A stretch of DNA of 21,640 nucleotides from JBQCHF01 sp051953655 (GTDB lineage Bacteria > Actinomycetota > Actinomycetes > Motilibacterales > Motilibacteraceae). The stretch spans positions 1-21,640 of the forward strand of contig JBQCIO010000308.1 of the NCBI GenBank assembly GCA_051953655.1, given 5' to 3'. This document shows, piece after piece, positions 14,074 through 21,640 of this stretch. Position numbers and translations under genes: made by a program. The stretch's first letter is position 1, and every line of letters begins with the position of its first letter. The notes under the pieces are model-generated. The model searched no databases. It was not told where the DNA came from and saw nothing but the letters and a program-made list of their open reading frames with translations.

Positions 14074-14658
14074 GTGGCGGGCAGGAAGGGGCCGAGCCGG
14101 GCCGAGCTGTTCGCCGCCGCCGACCGGCTGGTCCCCGACGTCGTCGCGCCCGGCCTGCGGGTGCTCTTCTGCGGGATCAACCCCGGCCTCTACACCGCCT
14201 GGGCGGGCCACCACTTCGCCCGGCCCGGCAACCGGTTCTGGCCGGCGCTCGCCGCGAGCGGGTTCACCCCCCGCCTCTACGCCCCGGCCGAGGAGCACCT
14301 GCTGCTCGAGCTCGGCCTGGGCATCACCAACGTCGTCCCGCGCGCCTCGGCGGCCGCCGCCGAGCTGGGCCCGGCCGAGCTGCGCGCCGGCGGGGCGCGT
14401 CTCACCCGGCTGGTCCTGGCCCAGCGGCCCCGGTTCCTCGCGGTGCTGGGCGTGACCGCCTACCGCACCGCCTTCGCGCGACCGAAGGCGGCGCTGGGCG
14501 AGCAGCCCGAGCGGATCGGCGGGACCCGGGTCTGGGTGCTGCCGAACCCCAGCGGGCTGAACGCCCACCACACCCCGGGCTCGCTGGCCGACCTGTTCGC
14601 CGAGCTGCGGCGGGCGGTGGAGGGCTCCGACCAGGACAGGACGGGGGAGGTCGTCTGA
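14074..14658 (+). CDS. mug: G/U mismatch-specific DNA glycosylase, Mug family
   Basis: The 194-residue enzyme belongs to uracil-DNA glycosylase family 2 and removes uracil (and ethenocytosine or thymine) from mismatches with guanine in base-excision repair. The active-site motif G34-I-N-P-G-L contains the catalytic Asn36. The second motif N-P-S-G-L-N-A-H-H-T (about 161-170) is the DNA-intercalating loop. The G-N-R-F-W-P segment is also conserved. Length fits the family (about 170-200). GTG 14074 is supported by GAGGAGG five bases upstream; no better start exists. It stands alone, divergent from the small gene and convergent with the large signalling gene, with a repeat element filling the 252-base gap downstream. 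Confidence 0.93.
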   Translation: MAGRKGPSRAELFAAADRLVPDVVAPGLRVLFCGINPGLYTAWAGHHFARPGNRFWPALAASGFTPRLYAPAEEHLLLELGLGITNVVPRASAAAAELGPAELRAGGARLTRLVLAQRPRFLAVLGVTAYRTAFARPKAALGEQPERIGGTRVWVLPNPSGLNAHHTPGSLADLFAELRRAVEGSDQDRTGEVV

Positions 14659-14688
14659 CCCTGACGGCTCCTGCCTGGCTAGGACGAG

Positions 14689-14895
14689 GTCGAAGGCGCT
14701 GGTGACGGCGGAAGCGGGCAACTGGTCCAGCCGCGTCGCCGACCGGCCTCACGATCGCGCCGCTGCACACGTGGAAGGTTGAGGTGCGACATGCCGGTGT
14801 GTCCCCCAACAACATTCCACTCGAGCCACTGACCCTCGCGAGCGGGCCGCGCGACCCGCGCCGAGCCCGACTCCTCCGGTCACCAGCGCCTTTGC
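14689..14895. repeat. Intergenic repeat copy B: palindrome flanked by inverted 20-bp motifs
   Basis: The left end 14689-14708 is the exact reverse complement of CCGTCACCAGCGCCTTCGAC. The right end (about 14876-14895) carries GTCACCAGCGCC in the opposite orientation. Between them lies a 58-base segment (14768-14825) homologous to 3376-3433. Its inner 46 bases (14773-14818) fold into a hairpin with 16 Watson-Crick and 2 wobble pairs of 23. The element lies between the convergent mug and GGDEF/EAL genes, where a bidirectional terminator role is also possible. No open frame of its own is seen. Confidence 0.75.
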
Positions 14896-14910
14896 AGGAA
14901 GCCAGGAGAA

Positions 14911-17900
14911 TCACGCCGGCGCCGGCAACCGCCCGTCCCGCTGCACCCGCCCGACCATTGCCGCCGCGGTCACCGGCGGGCAGAGCAGGAAGCCCTGGGC
15001 GCTGTCGCAGCCCATGCTCCGCAGCCGCTGCAGCTGCTCGTGGGTCTCCACCCCCTCGGCCACCACGCGCAGGCCCAGCGAGTGCGCCAGCTGGACCACC
15101 ATCCGCACCAGCGCGTCGTCGGAGGCGGTGCGGCCGATGCGCGCCACAAACGACCGGTCGACCTTCAACCGGGAGACTGGGAGGCGCTGCAGGTAGGCCA
15201 GCGAGGAGTACCCGGTGCCGAAGTCGTCGATGTCGACGCCGACCCCGAGGTCGACCAGCCGGGACAGCGCCTCCGCGGACGCCCCGACGTCGGCCATCAG
15301 CGCGGTCTCGGTGATCTCCAGGTGCAGCCGCTCCGGCGGCAGCCCGCTGTGCTCGAGCGCCTGGGCGACGACGCCGGGCAGCTGCGGCATGGCCACCTGG
15401 TGCGCCGAGACGTTGACCGAGACGTCGACCTGCGCGTGCGGGGGCCAGGCGGCCGCCTCCCGGCAGGCGCGCTCGAGCACCGCGGCGCCCAGCGGCACGA
15501 TGAGCCCGGTCTCCTCCGCCAGCGGTACGAACTCGTCCGGCAGCCGGGAACGGCCCCGGTGCGGCCAGCGGACCAGCGCCTCGGCGCTGACGACGGTGAG
15601 GTCGTCCAGCGCGACGATCGGCTGGTACAGCACCTCCAGTCCGTCGGTGTCCAGCGCGGTGCGCAGCGCGTGCTCGGTCTCCAGCCGCTCCAGCGCGTGC
15701 CGGCGCATCACCGGGTCGAACAGCTCGTAGCGGTTGCGCCCGGCCGACTTCGCCCGGTACATCGCGACGTCGGCGTCGCGGACTAGCCCCTCGGCGTCGG
15801 ACCGGGTACCGGCCACGGCCAGGCCGATCGACGCGGTCACCACCAGCTCCCGGTCGGCGATCCGCACCGGCCCGGAGACCACCTCGAGCACCCGCTCGGC
15901 CACCCGCACCGCCTCGGCGCCGGCGACCTCGCCGGCGCACAGCACGGCGAACTCGTCGCCGCCGAAGCGCGCCACGCTGTCGCCGGGGCGCACCACGGCG
16001 TGCAGCCGGCCGGCCAGCTCGGTGAGCAGCGTGTCCCCGGCCTCGTGCCCGAGGCTGTCGTTGATCCACTTGAAGCCGTCCAGGTCCAGGAACAGCACGA
16101 CGACGTCGTGCGGCTCGCGGCGGCGGCGCTCGAGCTCGGCGCGCAGCCGGTCCAGGAACAGCGTGCGGTTGGCCAGCCCGGTGAGCGGGTCGTGGGTGGC
16201 CTGGTAGGCGAGCGCCTGCGCGCTCGCCTTGCGCTCGGTGACGTCCCGCAGCAGCGCGGCGAAGCCGGTCAGCACGTGGTCCTCGTCGTGCAGCGCGGTG
16301 AGCACCACGTTGAGCCAGCGCGGGCCGCTGAGGCCTGATCCGGTGCCTGGTCCCGGCCCTGGTCCCGGCCCTGGTCCCGGGCCGTCGGGTCCCGGGCCCG
16401 CCTCCAGGGCGCACTCCCAGTCCTGCTGGGCGTCCTCGCCCGCCCGCTGCAGCGAGCGCTGCGCCAGCTCGACCGCCTCGCCGGCCGGGAACAGCTCGGG
16501 GAACGGGCGGCCGACGGCCTCGACGGCGGTGAGCCCGAGCAGGTGCTGGCCGCCCGGGTTCCAGCCGGTCACCGTGCCGTCCGGCTCCAGCATGACGATG
16601 GCGTAGTCGCGCGCGCCCTCGGCCAGCAGCCGGAACCGCTCGGCCACCGCGTGCTCCTGGGCCTGCAGGTGCAGCGCGTGCAGCCGGTCGGTGACCTGCT
16701 GCGCCAGCTGGGCGAGCAGGGCCCGCTCGCCCGAGTCGAGCTGCACGCCGTCGGCCGGCACCGCCTCCAGCTGGCCGTGCCCGCCCAGCGGCAGCCGGAG
16801 GGCCTTGGGCAGCTGGTCGTCGACGCGGCCGGGGCCCAGCTCGACGGGGGCGACGTCGTCCGGCTCGGCGGCGAACACCCGGTGCGGCGGGCTCGCGGGT
16901 GGGCGGACCTCGGTGAACGCGGTCGCCGAGGCGACCCGCGCCAGCCGGCGGGCGGCGGACACGGCCGTGGTCAGCACCGCCTCCGGCGTCGGCGCGGCGG
17001 ACAGCAGCAGGGCGGCGTGGGCCAGCCCGCGCAGCCGCTCGGCGTGCCGGCGCGCGGACCGGGCGCTCTCCAGCGCGGCCGTCGCCGCGGCCCGGCGACG
17101 GGCCAGGTCGAGGTTGGCGCGGACGCGCGCGACCAGCTCCGGACCGGAGAACGGCTTGACGACGTAGTCGTCCGCGCCCGCCTGGAGTCCCTCGACCGCA
17201 GCCTCCGCGCCGGCCCTGGCGGAGACCAGCAGCACCGGCACCGAGCTGGTGCGGGGGTCCTCGCGCAGGGCCTGGAGCAGGGCGATGCCGTCGAAGCCGG
17301 GCAGCATCACGTCGCTGAGGACGAGGTCCGGCGGCTCGGCGCGGGCGGCCGCCAGCGCGGAGGGCCCGTCGCCGGCCGTGGTCACCCGCCAGTGCGGGCT
17401 GAGCAGCCGTTCGAGGTGGTCCCGCAGGTCGGCGTTGTCGTCGACGACGAGGATGCGCTCGGTGCCGACTCCGCGGGGCCCGGGGACGGCCGTGCCGCCG
17501 TCGGCCGGGACGCGCGGGGTGGGCAGGGCGCCCCGCTGCCCGCGCGGCGTCCAGCGCCCGGCCTCCTCCACGAACGGCGCAGCCCGCCCGGCCACCCCCG
17601 CCGGGGAGGCGGCGACGCCCTCGGGGAGCGCCACCGGGCGGGTGCCCACCGCGAGCGGAAGCCGCACGGTGAACGTGCTGCCCTGCCCCAGCCGGCTGTC
17701 GACGTCGACCCCGCCGCCGTGCAGCTCGGCGATCTCGCGCACCAGCGACAGGCCGATGCCGGTCCCCTCGATGCTGCGCGATCTGGCGGCGCGAGCCCGG
17801 AAGAACCGCTCGAACAGGTGCGGCTGGTCCTCCGCGGCGATGCCGCAGCCGGAGTCGTGCACGTGCAGCACCGCATGGGGCCCCTCGGCGCGCAGGTGCA

Positions 17901-19500
17901 CGCGCACCTCGCCCCGCTCGGTGAACTTCAGCGCGTTGGACAGCAGGTTGAGCACCACCCGCTCCCACATCAGCGGGTCGACCCGCACCGGCCAGGGCAG
18001 CGGCTCGCACTCGACGACGTAGCGCAGCCCCGCGTCGTCGTAGGCGGCGCGGAACGCGGCGGCCAGGTCGGCGGTCAGGGCCGTGAGGTCGAGCGGGTCC
18101 CGCCCGGGCTCCAGGCGCCCGGACTCCAGCCGGGAGGCGTCCAGCAGGGCGTCGACCATGCGGGACAGCCGCAGCGCGTTGCGATGGGCGATCTCGAGGT
18201 CCTGCTCCCGCCCTCCCGGCTGCCCGGTCTGGGCGCCGGCCCCCCTGGTGACGTCGGTGCCCGCGGCCTCGGCGAGCAGCCGTTCCAGCGGCCCGAGCAC
18301 GAGGGTGAGCGGGGTGCGCAGCTCGTGGCTGACGCCGCTGAAGAAGCGGGTCTTGGCCGCGTCGAGGGCCGCGAGGGACTCGGCCCGCTCCCGCTCGGCG
18401 GCGTGCGCGCGGGTCTCGGTGACGGTGGTCGCGATCTGCCGCGCCACCACTCGCAGGAAGGCGAGGTACTGCTCGTCGAGCGGGCGCTGCGGGTGCAGGC
18501 CCGTCACCAGCAGGCCGGCCCGGGTGTCCGGCGCGGCGTCCAGCCCGAGCACGGCGGCCTGGCGCCAGCGCGGCAGGTCCGGCAGCGCGTCGTACCGTCC
18601 GCTCGCGGCCGGGCGTGCGGGACCTGCCGACGTCGCCAGCTCCACCACCCTCGGCTCCCCGCCGGGCTCGGGGGTGGGCCAGGGCGGACCGGCTGCCGCC
18701 TCCCCTGCGGCCACCGCCGGCTGGACCACCAGCGGCAGCACCCCCTCGGGGGCCTGGCCGCAGCTGGCGACGAGGTGGTGGGCGCCCGTGCCGGCGTCGG
18801 TGAGGTAGATCCCGGCGAAGGGCAGGTCCAGCGGGTCGGTGGCCAGCAGGTCCATCGCCGTGGTGCACGCCTCGACGTCGTCCGCGGGTGCCGGGCCGGC
18901 GCCGAGCCCGTGCAGCAGCCGCATCCGCCGCTCGCCGACCACCCGTTCGGTGGTCTCGTAGACGGCGGTGAACACGCCTCCGACGGCGCCGCTCTCGTCG
19001 TGGATGGGGCTGTAGGAGAAGGTGAAGTAACACTCCTCGACATAGCCGTGCCGGTCCAGCAGCAGCAGCTGGTCGTCGGACCAGGTGGCCGTCCCGTGCT
19101 GGAGGACGCCCTGGAGCATCGGCCCGATGATGTCCCAGATCTCGGGCCACACCTCGCGTCCCGGGCGGCCGACCGACACGGGGTGCTTGCTCCCCAGCAC
19201 CGGGACGTAGGCGTCGTTGTAGATCTTGACCAGCTGGGGTCCCCACCAGATGAGCATGGGGAAGCGCGAGGACAGGCAGATGCTCGTGGCCGTGACCAGG
19301 CTCTGCGGCCAGGTCTCCAGCGCCCCGATCGGCGTGCGCGCCCAGTCGACCCGCGCGAGCAGGCCTCCGGTGGAGCCACTGGCGGCGAACAGGCGCTGCA
19401 GCGCCGCGGCGCGCGCGGAGGCGCCCGCCGCGCCCTCGGCGACGTCGACCAACGCTCCTCCCGCGCGCTCCTGCCGGCGCTCCGCCCCGTCCGTCGGCAT
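14911..19500 (-). CDS. Hybrid sensor kinase/receiver fused to GGDEF and EAL domains
   Basis: The protein has 1529 residues. Order: PAS-like sensor (about 40-190), GAF-like (about 195-365), HisKA with H392 in S-H-E-L-R-T-P-L, HATPase (N518/N522, D549-S-G-C-G, G579-T-G-I-G-L). Then a Pro/Gly linker (620-680) and a receiver with D687-D688, phosphoacceptor D730 and K782. Next a second GAF-like region (about 825-945) and a PAS (about 955-1090) interrupted by a Pro-Gly repeat. GGDEF (about 1095-1260) has G1180-G-D-E-F, and its inhibitory I-site R1171-P-G-D stands five residues before. EAL (about 1275-1515) has E1307-A-L, N1363, E1395, D1425-D-F-G-T-G, K1446, E1482 and Q1502. It is predicted to make and break cyclic di-GMP under kinase/receiver control. 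No membrane segments are evident, so it is probably cytosolic. The ATG at 19500 lacks a ribosome site; TTG 19533 (AAGG upstream) would add 11 residues. Confidence 0.93.
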   Translation of the reverse strand: MPTDGAERRQERAGGALVDVAEGAAGASARAAALQRLFAASGSTGGLLARVDWARTPIGALETWPQSLVTATSICLSSRFPMLIWWGPQLVKIYNDAYVPVLGSKHPVSVGRPGREVWPEIWDIIGPMLQGVLQHGTATWSDDQLLLLDRHGYVEECYFTFSYSPIHDESGAVGGVFTAVYETTERVVGERRMRLLHGLGAGPAPADDVEACTTAMDLLATDPLDLPFAGIYLTDAGTGAHHLVASCGQAPEGVLPLVVQPAVAAGEAAAGPPWPTPEPGGEPRVVELATSAGPARPAASGRYDALPDLPRWRQAAVLGLDAAPDTRAGLLVTGLHPQRPLDEQYLAFLRVVARQIATTVTETRAHAAERERAESLAALDAAKTRFFSGVSHELRTPLTLVLGPLERLLAEAAGTDVTRGAGAQTGQPGGREQDLEIAHRNALRLSRMVDALLDASRLESGRLEPGRDPLDLTALTADLAAAFRAAYDDAGLRYVVECEPLPWPVRVDPLMWERVVLNLLSNALKFTERGEVRVHLRAEGPHAVLHVHDSGCGIAAEDQPHLFERFFRARAARSRSIEGTGIGLSLVREIAELHGGGVDVDSRLGQGSTFTVRLPLAVGTRPVALPEGVAASPAGVAGRAAPFVEEAGRWTPRGQRGALPTPRVPADGGTAVPGPRGVGTERILVVDDNADLRDHLERLLSPHWRVTTAGDGPSALAAARAEPPDLVLSDVMLPGFDGIALLQALREDPRTSSVPVLLVSARAGAEAAVEGLQAGADDYVVKPFSGPELVARVRANLDLARRRAAATAALESARSARRHAERLRGLAHAALLLSAAPTPEAVLTTAVSAARRLARVASATAFTEVRPPASPPHRVFAAEPDDVAPVELGPGRVDDQLPKALRLPLGGHGQLEAVPADGVQLDSGERALLAQLAQQVTDRLHALHLQAQEHAVAERFRLLAEGARDYAIVMLEPDGTVTGWNPGGQHLLGLTAVEAVGRPFPELFPAGEAVELAQRSLQRAGEDAQQDWECALEAGPGPDGPGPGPGPGPGPGTGSGLSGPRWLNVVLTALHDEDHVLTGFAALLRDVTERKASAQALAYQATHDPLTGLANRTLFLDRLRAELERRRREPHDVVVLFLDLDGFKWINDSLGHEAGDTLLTELAGRLHAVVRPGDSVARFGGDEFAVLCAGEVAGAEAVRVAERVLEVVSGPVRIADRELVVTASIGLAVAGTRSDAEGLVRDADVAMYRAKSAGRNRYELFDPVMRRHALERLETEHALRTALDTDGLEVLYQPIVALDDLTVVSAEALVRWPHRGRSRLPDEFVPLAEETGLIVPLGAAVLERACREAAAWPPHAQVDVSVNVSAHQVAMPQLPGVVAQALEHSGLPPERLHLEITETALMADVGASAEALSRLVDLGVGVDIDDFGTGYSSLAYLQRLPVSRLKVDRSFVARIGRTASDDALVRMVVQLAHSLGLRVVAEGVETHEQLQRLRSMGCDSAQGFLLCPPVTAAAMVGRVQRDGRLPAPA

Positions 19501-19723
19501 CGCCAGACAACCGCGCGGTGGCGTGCTGCGCAACGGCCTTGCGACCCCTTTACATCAGAGGCCGGACCTCGGATGGCCTGTGTGCACCGTCCGTGCGCTC
19601 AGGGTCGACGCATCGTGATCGCGGCGGAGGCGGCACCCAAGCGTTGCGCCCTGCACCTGACTGAGCCGTCGTGGGCCGGGTAGGAGGCGGCGAGCAACGT
19701 CCGAGAACCACAGGAGGAGTTCC

Positions 19724-20728
19724 ATGGCCAGGCCGGGTGTCGTCGTCGTCAGCGGGGCCAGCGGGGGTGTCGGCCGTGCGGTCGCCAGGGCGTTCGCCGG
19801 ACGCGGGGCGGCCGTCGGGCTGCTCGCGCGCGGTGAGGCAGGGCTCGAGGGTGCCGAGCGCGACGTCAAGGACGCCGGCGCCCGTGCGGTGGCGGTGCCG
19901 ACCGACGTCGCCGACTTCGATCAGGTGCAGTCCGCGGCCGAGACGGTGGAGCGCGAGCTCGGTCCCATCGACACCTGGGTCAACGTGGCGTTCAGCTCGG
20001 TGTTCGCGCCGTTCCAGGAGATCTCGATGGACGAGTTCCGCCGCACCACAGAGGTGAGCTACCTCGGGTTCGTGCACGGCACCCGGGCGGCGCTGGACCG
20101 CATGCTTCCGCGCGACACGGGGACGATCGTGCAGGTCGGCAGCGCGCTGGCCTACCGCGGCATCCCGTTGCAGACGGCCTACTGCGGGGCCAAGCACGCC
20201 ATCCAGGGGTTCAACGAGGCGCTGCGCTGCGAGCTGCTGCACAACCGCAGCGGCGTGCGCACCACGATGGTTCAGCTGCCCGCGGTGAACACGCCGCAGT
20301 TCGACTGGCTCATCAACAAGCTGCCGCGGCACGCGCAGCCGGTGCCGCCGATCTACCAGCCCGAGGTCATCGCGAAGGCGATCGTCTACGCCGCCGAGCA
20401 CCCGAAGCGCCGCGAGTACTGGGTGGGTGCCAGCACCGTGGGCACGCTGGTCGCGAACGCGATCGCGCCGGGTCTGCTGGACCGCTACCTGGCCAGGACC
20501 GGCTTCAAGAGCCAGCAGGCCGACGAGCCCAAGCCGGCGGGAGAGCACGGCAACCTGTGGGAGCCGGCCGACGGCGCGGGCGGCACGGACCACGGCGCGC
20601 ACGGGTCCTTCGACGACAAGTCGACCGGGTCGAGCGCGCAGGTCTGGCTGTCCCAGCACCACGGCACGCTCGCGGCCGCCGGTGCGGTGGCCGCGGCGGC
20701 CGGTGCGGTGGCGGTGCGGCGCAAGTGA
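19724..20728 (+). CDS. SDR-family oxidoreductase with hydrophobic C-terminal tail
   Basis: The 334-residue protein is a short-chain dehydrogenase/reductase. The N-terminal cofactor motif is S10-G-A-S-G-G-V-G. The catalytic Ser140, Tyr153 and Lys157 (Y-C-G-A-K) are present. The usual N-N-A-G is altered to N87-V-A-F. The core ends near residue 265. An acidic/Gly-rich linker (about 268-310) and a hydrophobic Ala-rich tail (about 314-331: T-L-A-A-A-G-A-V-A-A-A-A-G-A-V-A-V) ending in R-R-K follow, which could anchor it to the membrane. Substrate unknown. AGGAGG six bases before the ATG fixes the start. The next gene overlaps its stop by four bases. The 223 bases upstream, shared with the divergent signalling gene, hold the promoters but no motif I can name. 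Confidence 0.9.
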   Translation: MARPGVVVVSGASGGVGRAVARAFAGRGAAVGLLARGEAGLEGAERDVKDAGARAVAVPTDVADFDQVQSAAETVERELGPIDTWVNVAFSSVFAPFQEISMDEFRRTTEVSYLGFVHGTRAALDRMLPRDTGTIVQVGSALAYRGIPLQTAYCGAKHAIQGFNEALRCELLHNRSGVRTTMVQLPAVNTPQFDWLINKLPRHAQPVPPIYQPEVIAKAIVYAAEHPKRREYWVGASTVGTLVANAIAPGLLDRYLARTGFKSQQADEPKPAGEHGNLWEPADGAGGTDHGAHGSFDDKSTGSSAQVWLSQHHGTLAAAGAVAAAAGAVAVRRK

Positions 20729-21093
20729 GCGGCACCTCCTCTCCCGGACACATCCGCCCGCTGGGCGTGGCCCGCGGCACCTGGGGCCTGGTGCTCCTGG
20801 TCCGCGGCGCCCGCGGGCTGGACGCCCACTGGCCGGCCGACTCGCCTCACCCCTCGAAGTGGGCCGATGCGGTGGTGCGGGTGCTGGGCGCCCGCCACGT
20901 GATCCAGGCCGTCGGGGAGGCCGTTCTCGACGACCCGCCGGTGCGGCGGCTCGGCGCCGGCGTCGACGGCCTGCACGCGCTGACCGCGCTCGCGCTGGCG
21001 GCGGGGAGCAAGGGCTGGCGCCCGCTGGCCCTGCGCAGCGCTGCCACCGCCGGCGGCTTCTCGGTCGCGTCGCTGTTCTCCGACATGATGTAG
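20725..21093 (+). CDS. Small unrecognised protein coupled to the SDR gene
   Basis: This 122-residue frame starts with GTG inside the SDR stop (GTGA overlap), so translation is probably coupled. It has three modestly hydrophobic stretches (W-G-L-V-L-L-V near 20-26, L-H-A-L-T-A-L-A-L-A-A-G near 84-95, and S-A-A-T-A-G-G-F-S-V-A-S near 106-117). Between them are V-V-R-V-L-G-A-R-H-V-I-Q and D-D-P-P-V-R-R-L-G-A. Short amphipathic or membrane-associated helices are likely. I do not recognise a named family. Its coupling to an SDR with a possible membrane tail suggests the two products act together (inference). No start other than GTG 20725 gives coupling. Confidence 0.7.
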   Translation: MSGTSSPGHIRPLGVARGTWGLVLLVRGARGLDAHWPADSPHPSKWADAVVRVLGARHVIQAVGEAVLDDPPVRRLGAGVDGLHALTALALAAGSKGWRPLALRSAATAGGFSVASLFSDMM

Positions 21094-21121
21094 GAGGTTT
21101 CTCGGACCTCCTGTCAGGTCC

Positions 21122-21171
21122 GGGTGAGGTTGCCCTTCCTCGCACAGGTTCGGAGGAAGGGCGCCTTCACC
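21122..21171. terminator. Long hairpin between convergent genes
   Basis: GGTGAGGTTGCCCTTCCTC (21123-21141) pairs with 21153-21171 in 16 of 19 positions plus a wobble, around an 11-base loop. Smaller hairpins precede it: GGAGGT/ACCTCC overlapping the stop codon end, and CGGACCT-N6-AGGTCCG (about 21104-21123). The block lies between the convergent unknown gene (stop 21093) and paaK (stop 21190) and would suit a bidirectional terminator. Confidence 0.6.
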
Positions 21172-21189
21172 GGACCGGCTTCCGGCCTG

Positions 21190-21640
21190 CTAGCGCAGGT
21201 CGAGGATGCGCTTGGCCTTGCCCAGCGAGCGCTCCAGCGCGTGCGGCTCCACGACGTCGACGTCGGTGGTGACGCCGGCGACCTCCTTGATGAGCCGGGC
21301 GAGCTGCTCCCCGGCCCGGTGCCGCTCGGCCTGGGGGAGCGGCTCGCGGCTCTCCACCCGCACCGTCATCTCGTCCAGCCGGCCGGGACGGGTCAGCACG
21401 CACTGGAAGTGCGGGGCCAGCTCGGGGATGCGCAGCAGCAGCTCCTCCACCTGGGTGGGGAAGACGTTCACCCCGCGCACGATCATCATGTCGTCGGTGC
21501 GGCCGGTCACCTTCTCCATCCGCCGCATGGTCCGGGCGGTGCCCGGCAGCAGCCGCGTGAGGTCGCGGGTGCGGTAGCGGACCACCGGCATCGCCTCGCG
21601 GGTGAGCGTGGTCAGCACCAGCTCGCCGCGCTCGCCGTCG
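21190..21640 (-). CDS. paaK: Phenylacetate-CoA ligase, C-terminal part (continues beyond window)
   Basis: The last 149 residues and the stop (TAG at 21192-21190) are present; the N-terminal two-thirds lies right of the window. The enzyme activates phenylacetate with ATP and CoA, the first step of aerobic phenylacetate breakdown. The visible part starts in the adenylation core (D-G-E-R-G-E-L-V-L-T-T-L) and continues P-V-V-R-Y-R-T-R-D-L. The hinge is G-R-T-D-D-M-M-I-V-R-G-V-N-V-F-P. The small C-terminal AMP-binding subdomain ends R-S-L-G-K-A-K-R-I-L-D-L-R, which contains the conserved lysine region. This V-R-G-V-N-V-F-P-x-Q-V-E segment is specific to the PaaK group rather than general acyl-CoA synthetases. 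Other paa genes are not in the window, so pathway assignment rests on family alone; aryl-CoA ligases of the same group are an alternative. Confidence 0.88.
   Translation of the reverse strand, partial: DGERGELVLTTLTREAMPVVRYRTRDLTRLLPGTARTMRRMEKVTGRTDDMMIVRGVNVFPTQVEELLLRIPELAPHFQCVLTRPGRLDEMTVRVESREPLPQAERHRAGEQLARLIKEVAGVTTDVDVVEPHALERSLGKAKRILDLR

Noticed and set aside
14402..19510. A 1702-codon open frame on the - strand overlapping the signalling gene in another frame
   Set aside because: It has no domain motifs and is Arg/Ala/Gly-rich low complexity. The alternative frame contains all catalytic motifs of the HK-REC-GGDEF-EAL protein.
16543..19683. A 1046-codon open frame on the + strand opposite the large signalling gene
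   Set aside because: It is a complementary-strand shadow typical of very GC-rich DNA. The composition is Arg/Gly/His-rich without motifs, while the opposite strand carries complete kinase and receiver motifs.

Overview
The window is very GC-rich, with G/C-ending codons, GTG starts and strong purine-rich ribosome sites. The gene content (PhoPR-type two-component system, ApbE, Mug, PaaK, YkcB-like glycosyltransferase) fits a high-GC actinobacterium. The style of the proteins and of the intergenic hairpins suggests Geodermatophilaceae (Blastococcus/Geodermatophilus/Modestobacter); that placement is inference, since no marker gene is present.

Layout. 1-345: the 5' end of an IS30-family transposase and, next to it, an alpha/beta-hydrolase gene cut short. 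347-1864: a VOC-fold metalloprotein gene behind a perfect 22-bp palindromic operator, then the quinone reductase wrbA. 1998-9286: an apparent envelope/redox module. It holds apbE with a small exported protein, phoR and phoP, a membrane-anchored DUF5666 protein, and a divergent YkcB-like family 39 glycosyltransferase with a one-base frameshift in a G7 run. 9287-9865: a roughly 420-bp nested palindromic element. 9866-13510: an MFS exporter, a nucleotidyltransferase-fold protein and a ThDP-dependent acetolactate-synthase-like enzyme. 13615-14658: a small unknown gene divergent from mug. 14911-19500: a 1529-residue hybrid sensor kinase/receiver fused to GGDEF and EAL domains. 19724-21093: a short-chain dehydrogenase coupled to a small unknown gene. 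21190-21640: the C-terminal part of a phenylacetate-CoA ligase.

Main regulatory observation. Four PhoP-type boxes (two 7-bp TCACAGC-like repeats on an 11-bp pitch, one of them with a degenerate middle repeat) lie upstream of four transcription units: the small-protein/apbE operon, phoPR itself, the DUF5666 gene and the glycosyltransferase. All point the same way relative to their gene and end 86-107 nt before the start codon. The response regulator closely resembles Mycobacterium tuberculosis PhoP. Region 1998-9286 therefore reads as a local, autoregulated PhoPR regulon.

Main structural observation. A family of intergenic repeats recurs at 3376-3504, 9301-9720 and 14689-14895. Its members share a 20-bp motif (CCGTCACCAGCGCCTTCGAC and variants, five occurrences, two inverted pairs) placed around or beside a central palindrome. 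They look like non-autonomous, MITE-like elements.

The most elaborate single protein is the 1529-residue PAS-GAF-HisKA-HATPase-REC-GAF-PAS-GGDEF-EAL protein. It keeps its kinase, receiver, diguanylate cyclase (including the inhibitory RxxD site) and phosphodiesterase motifs.
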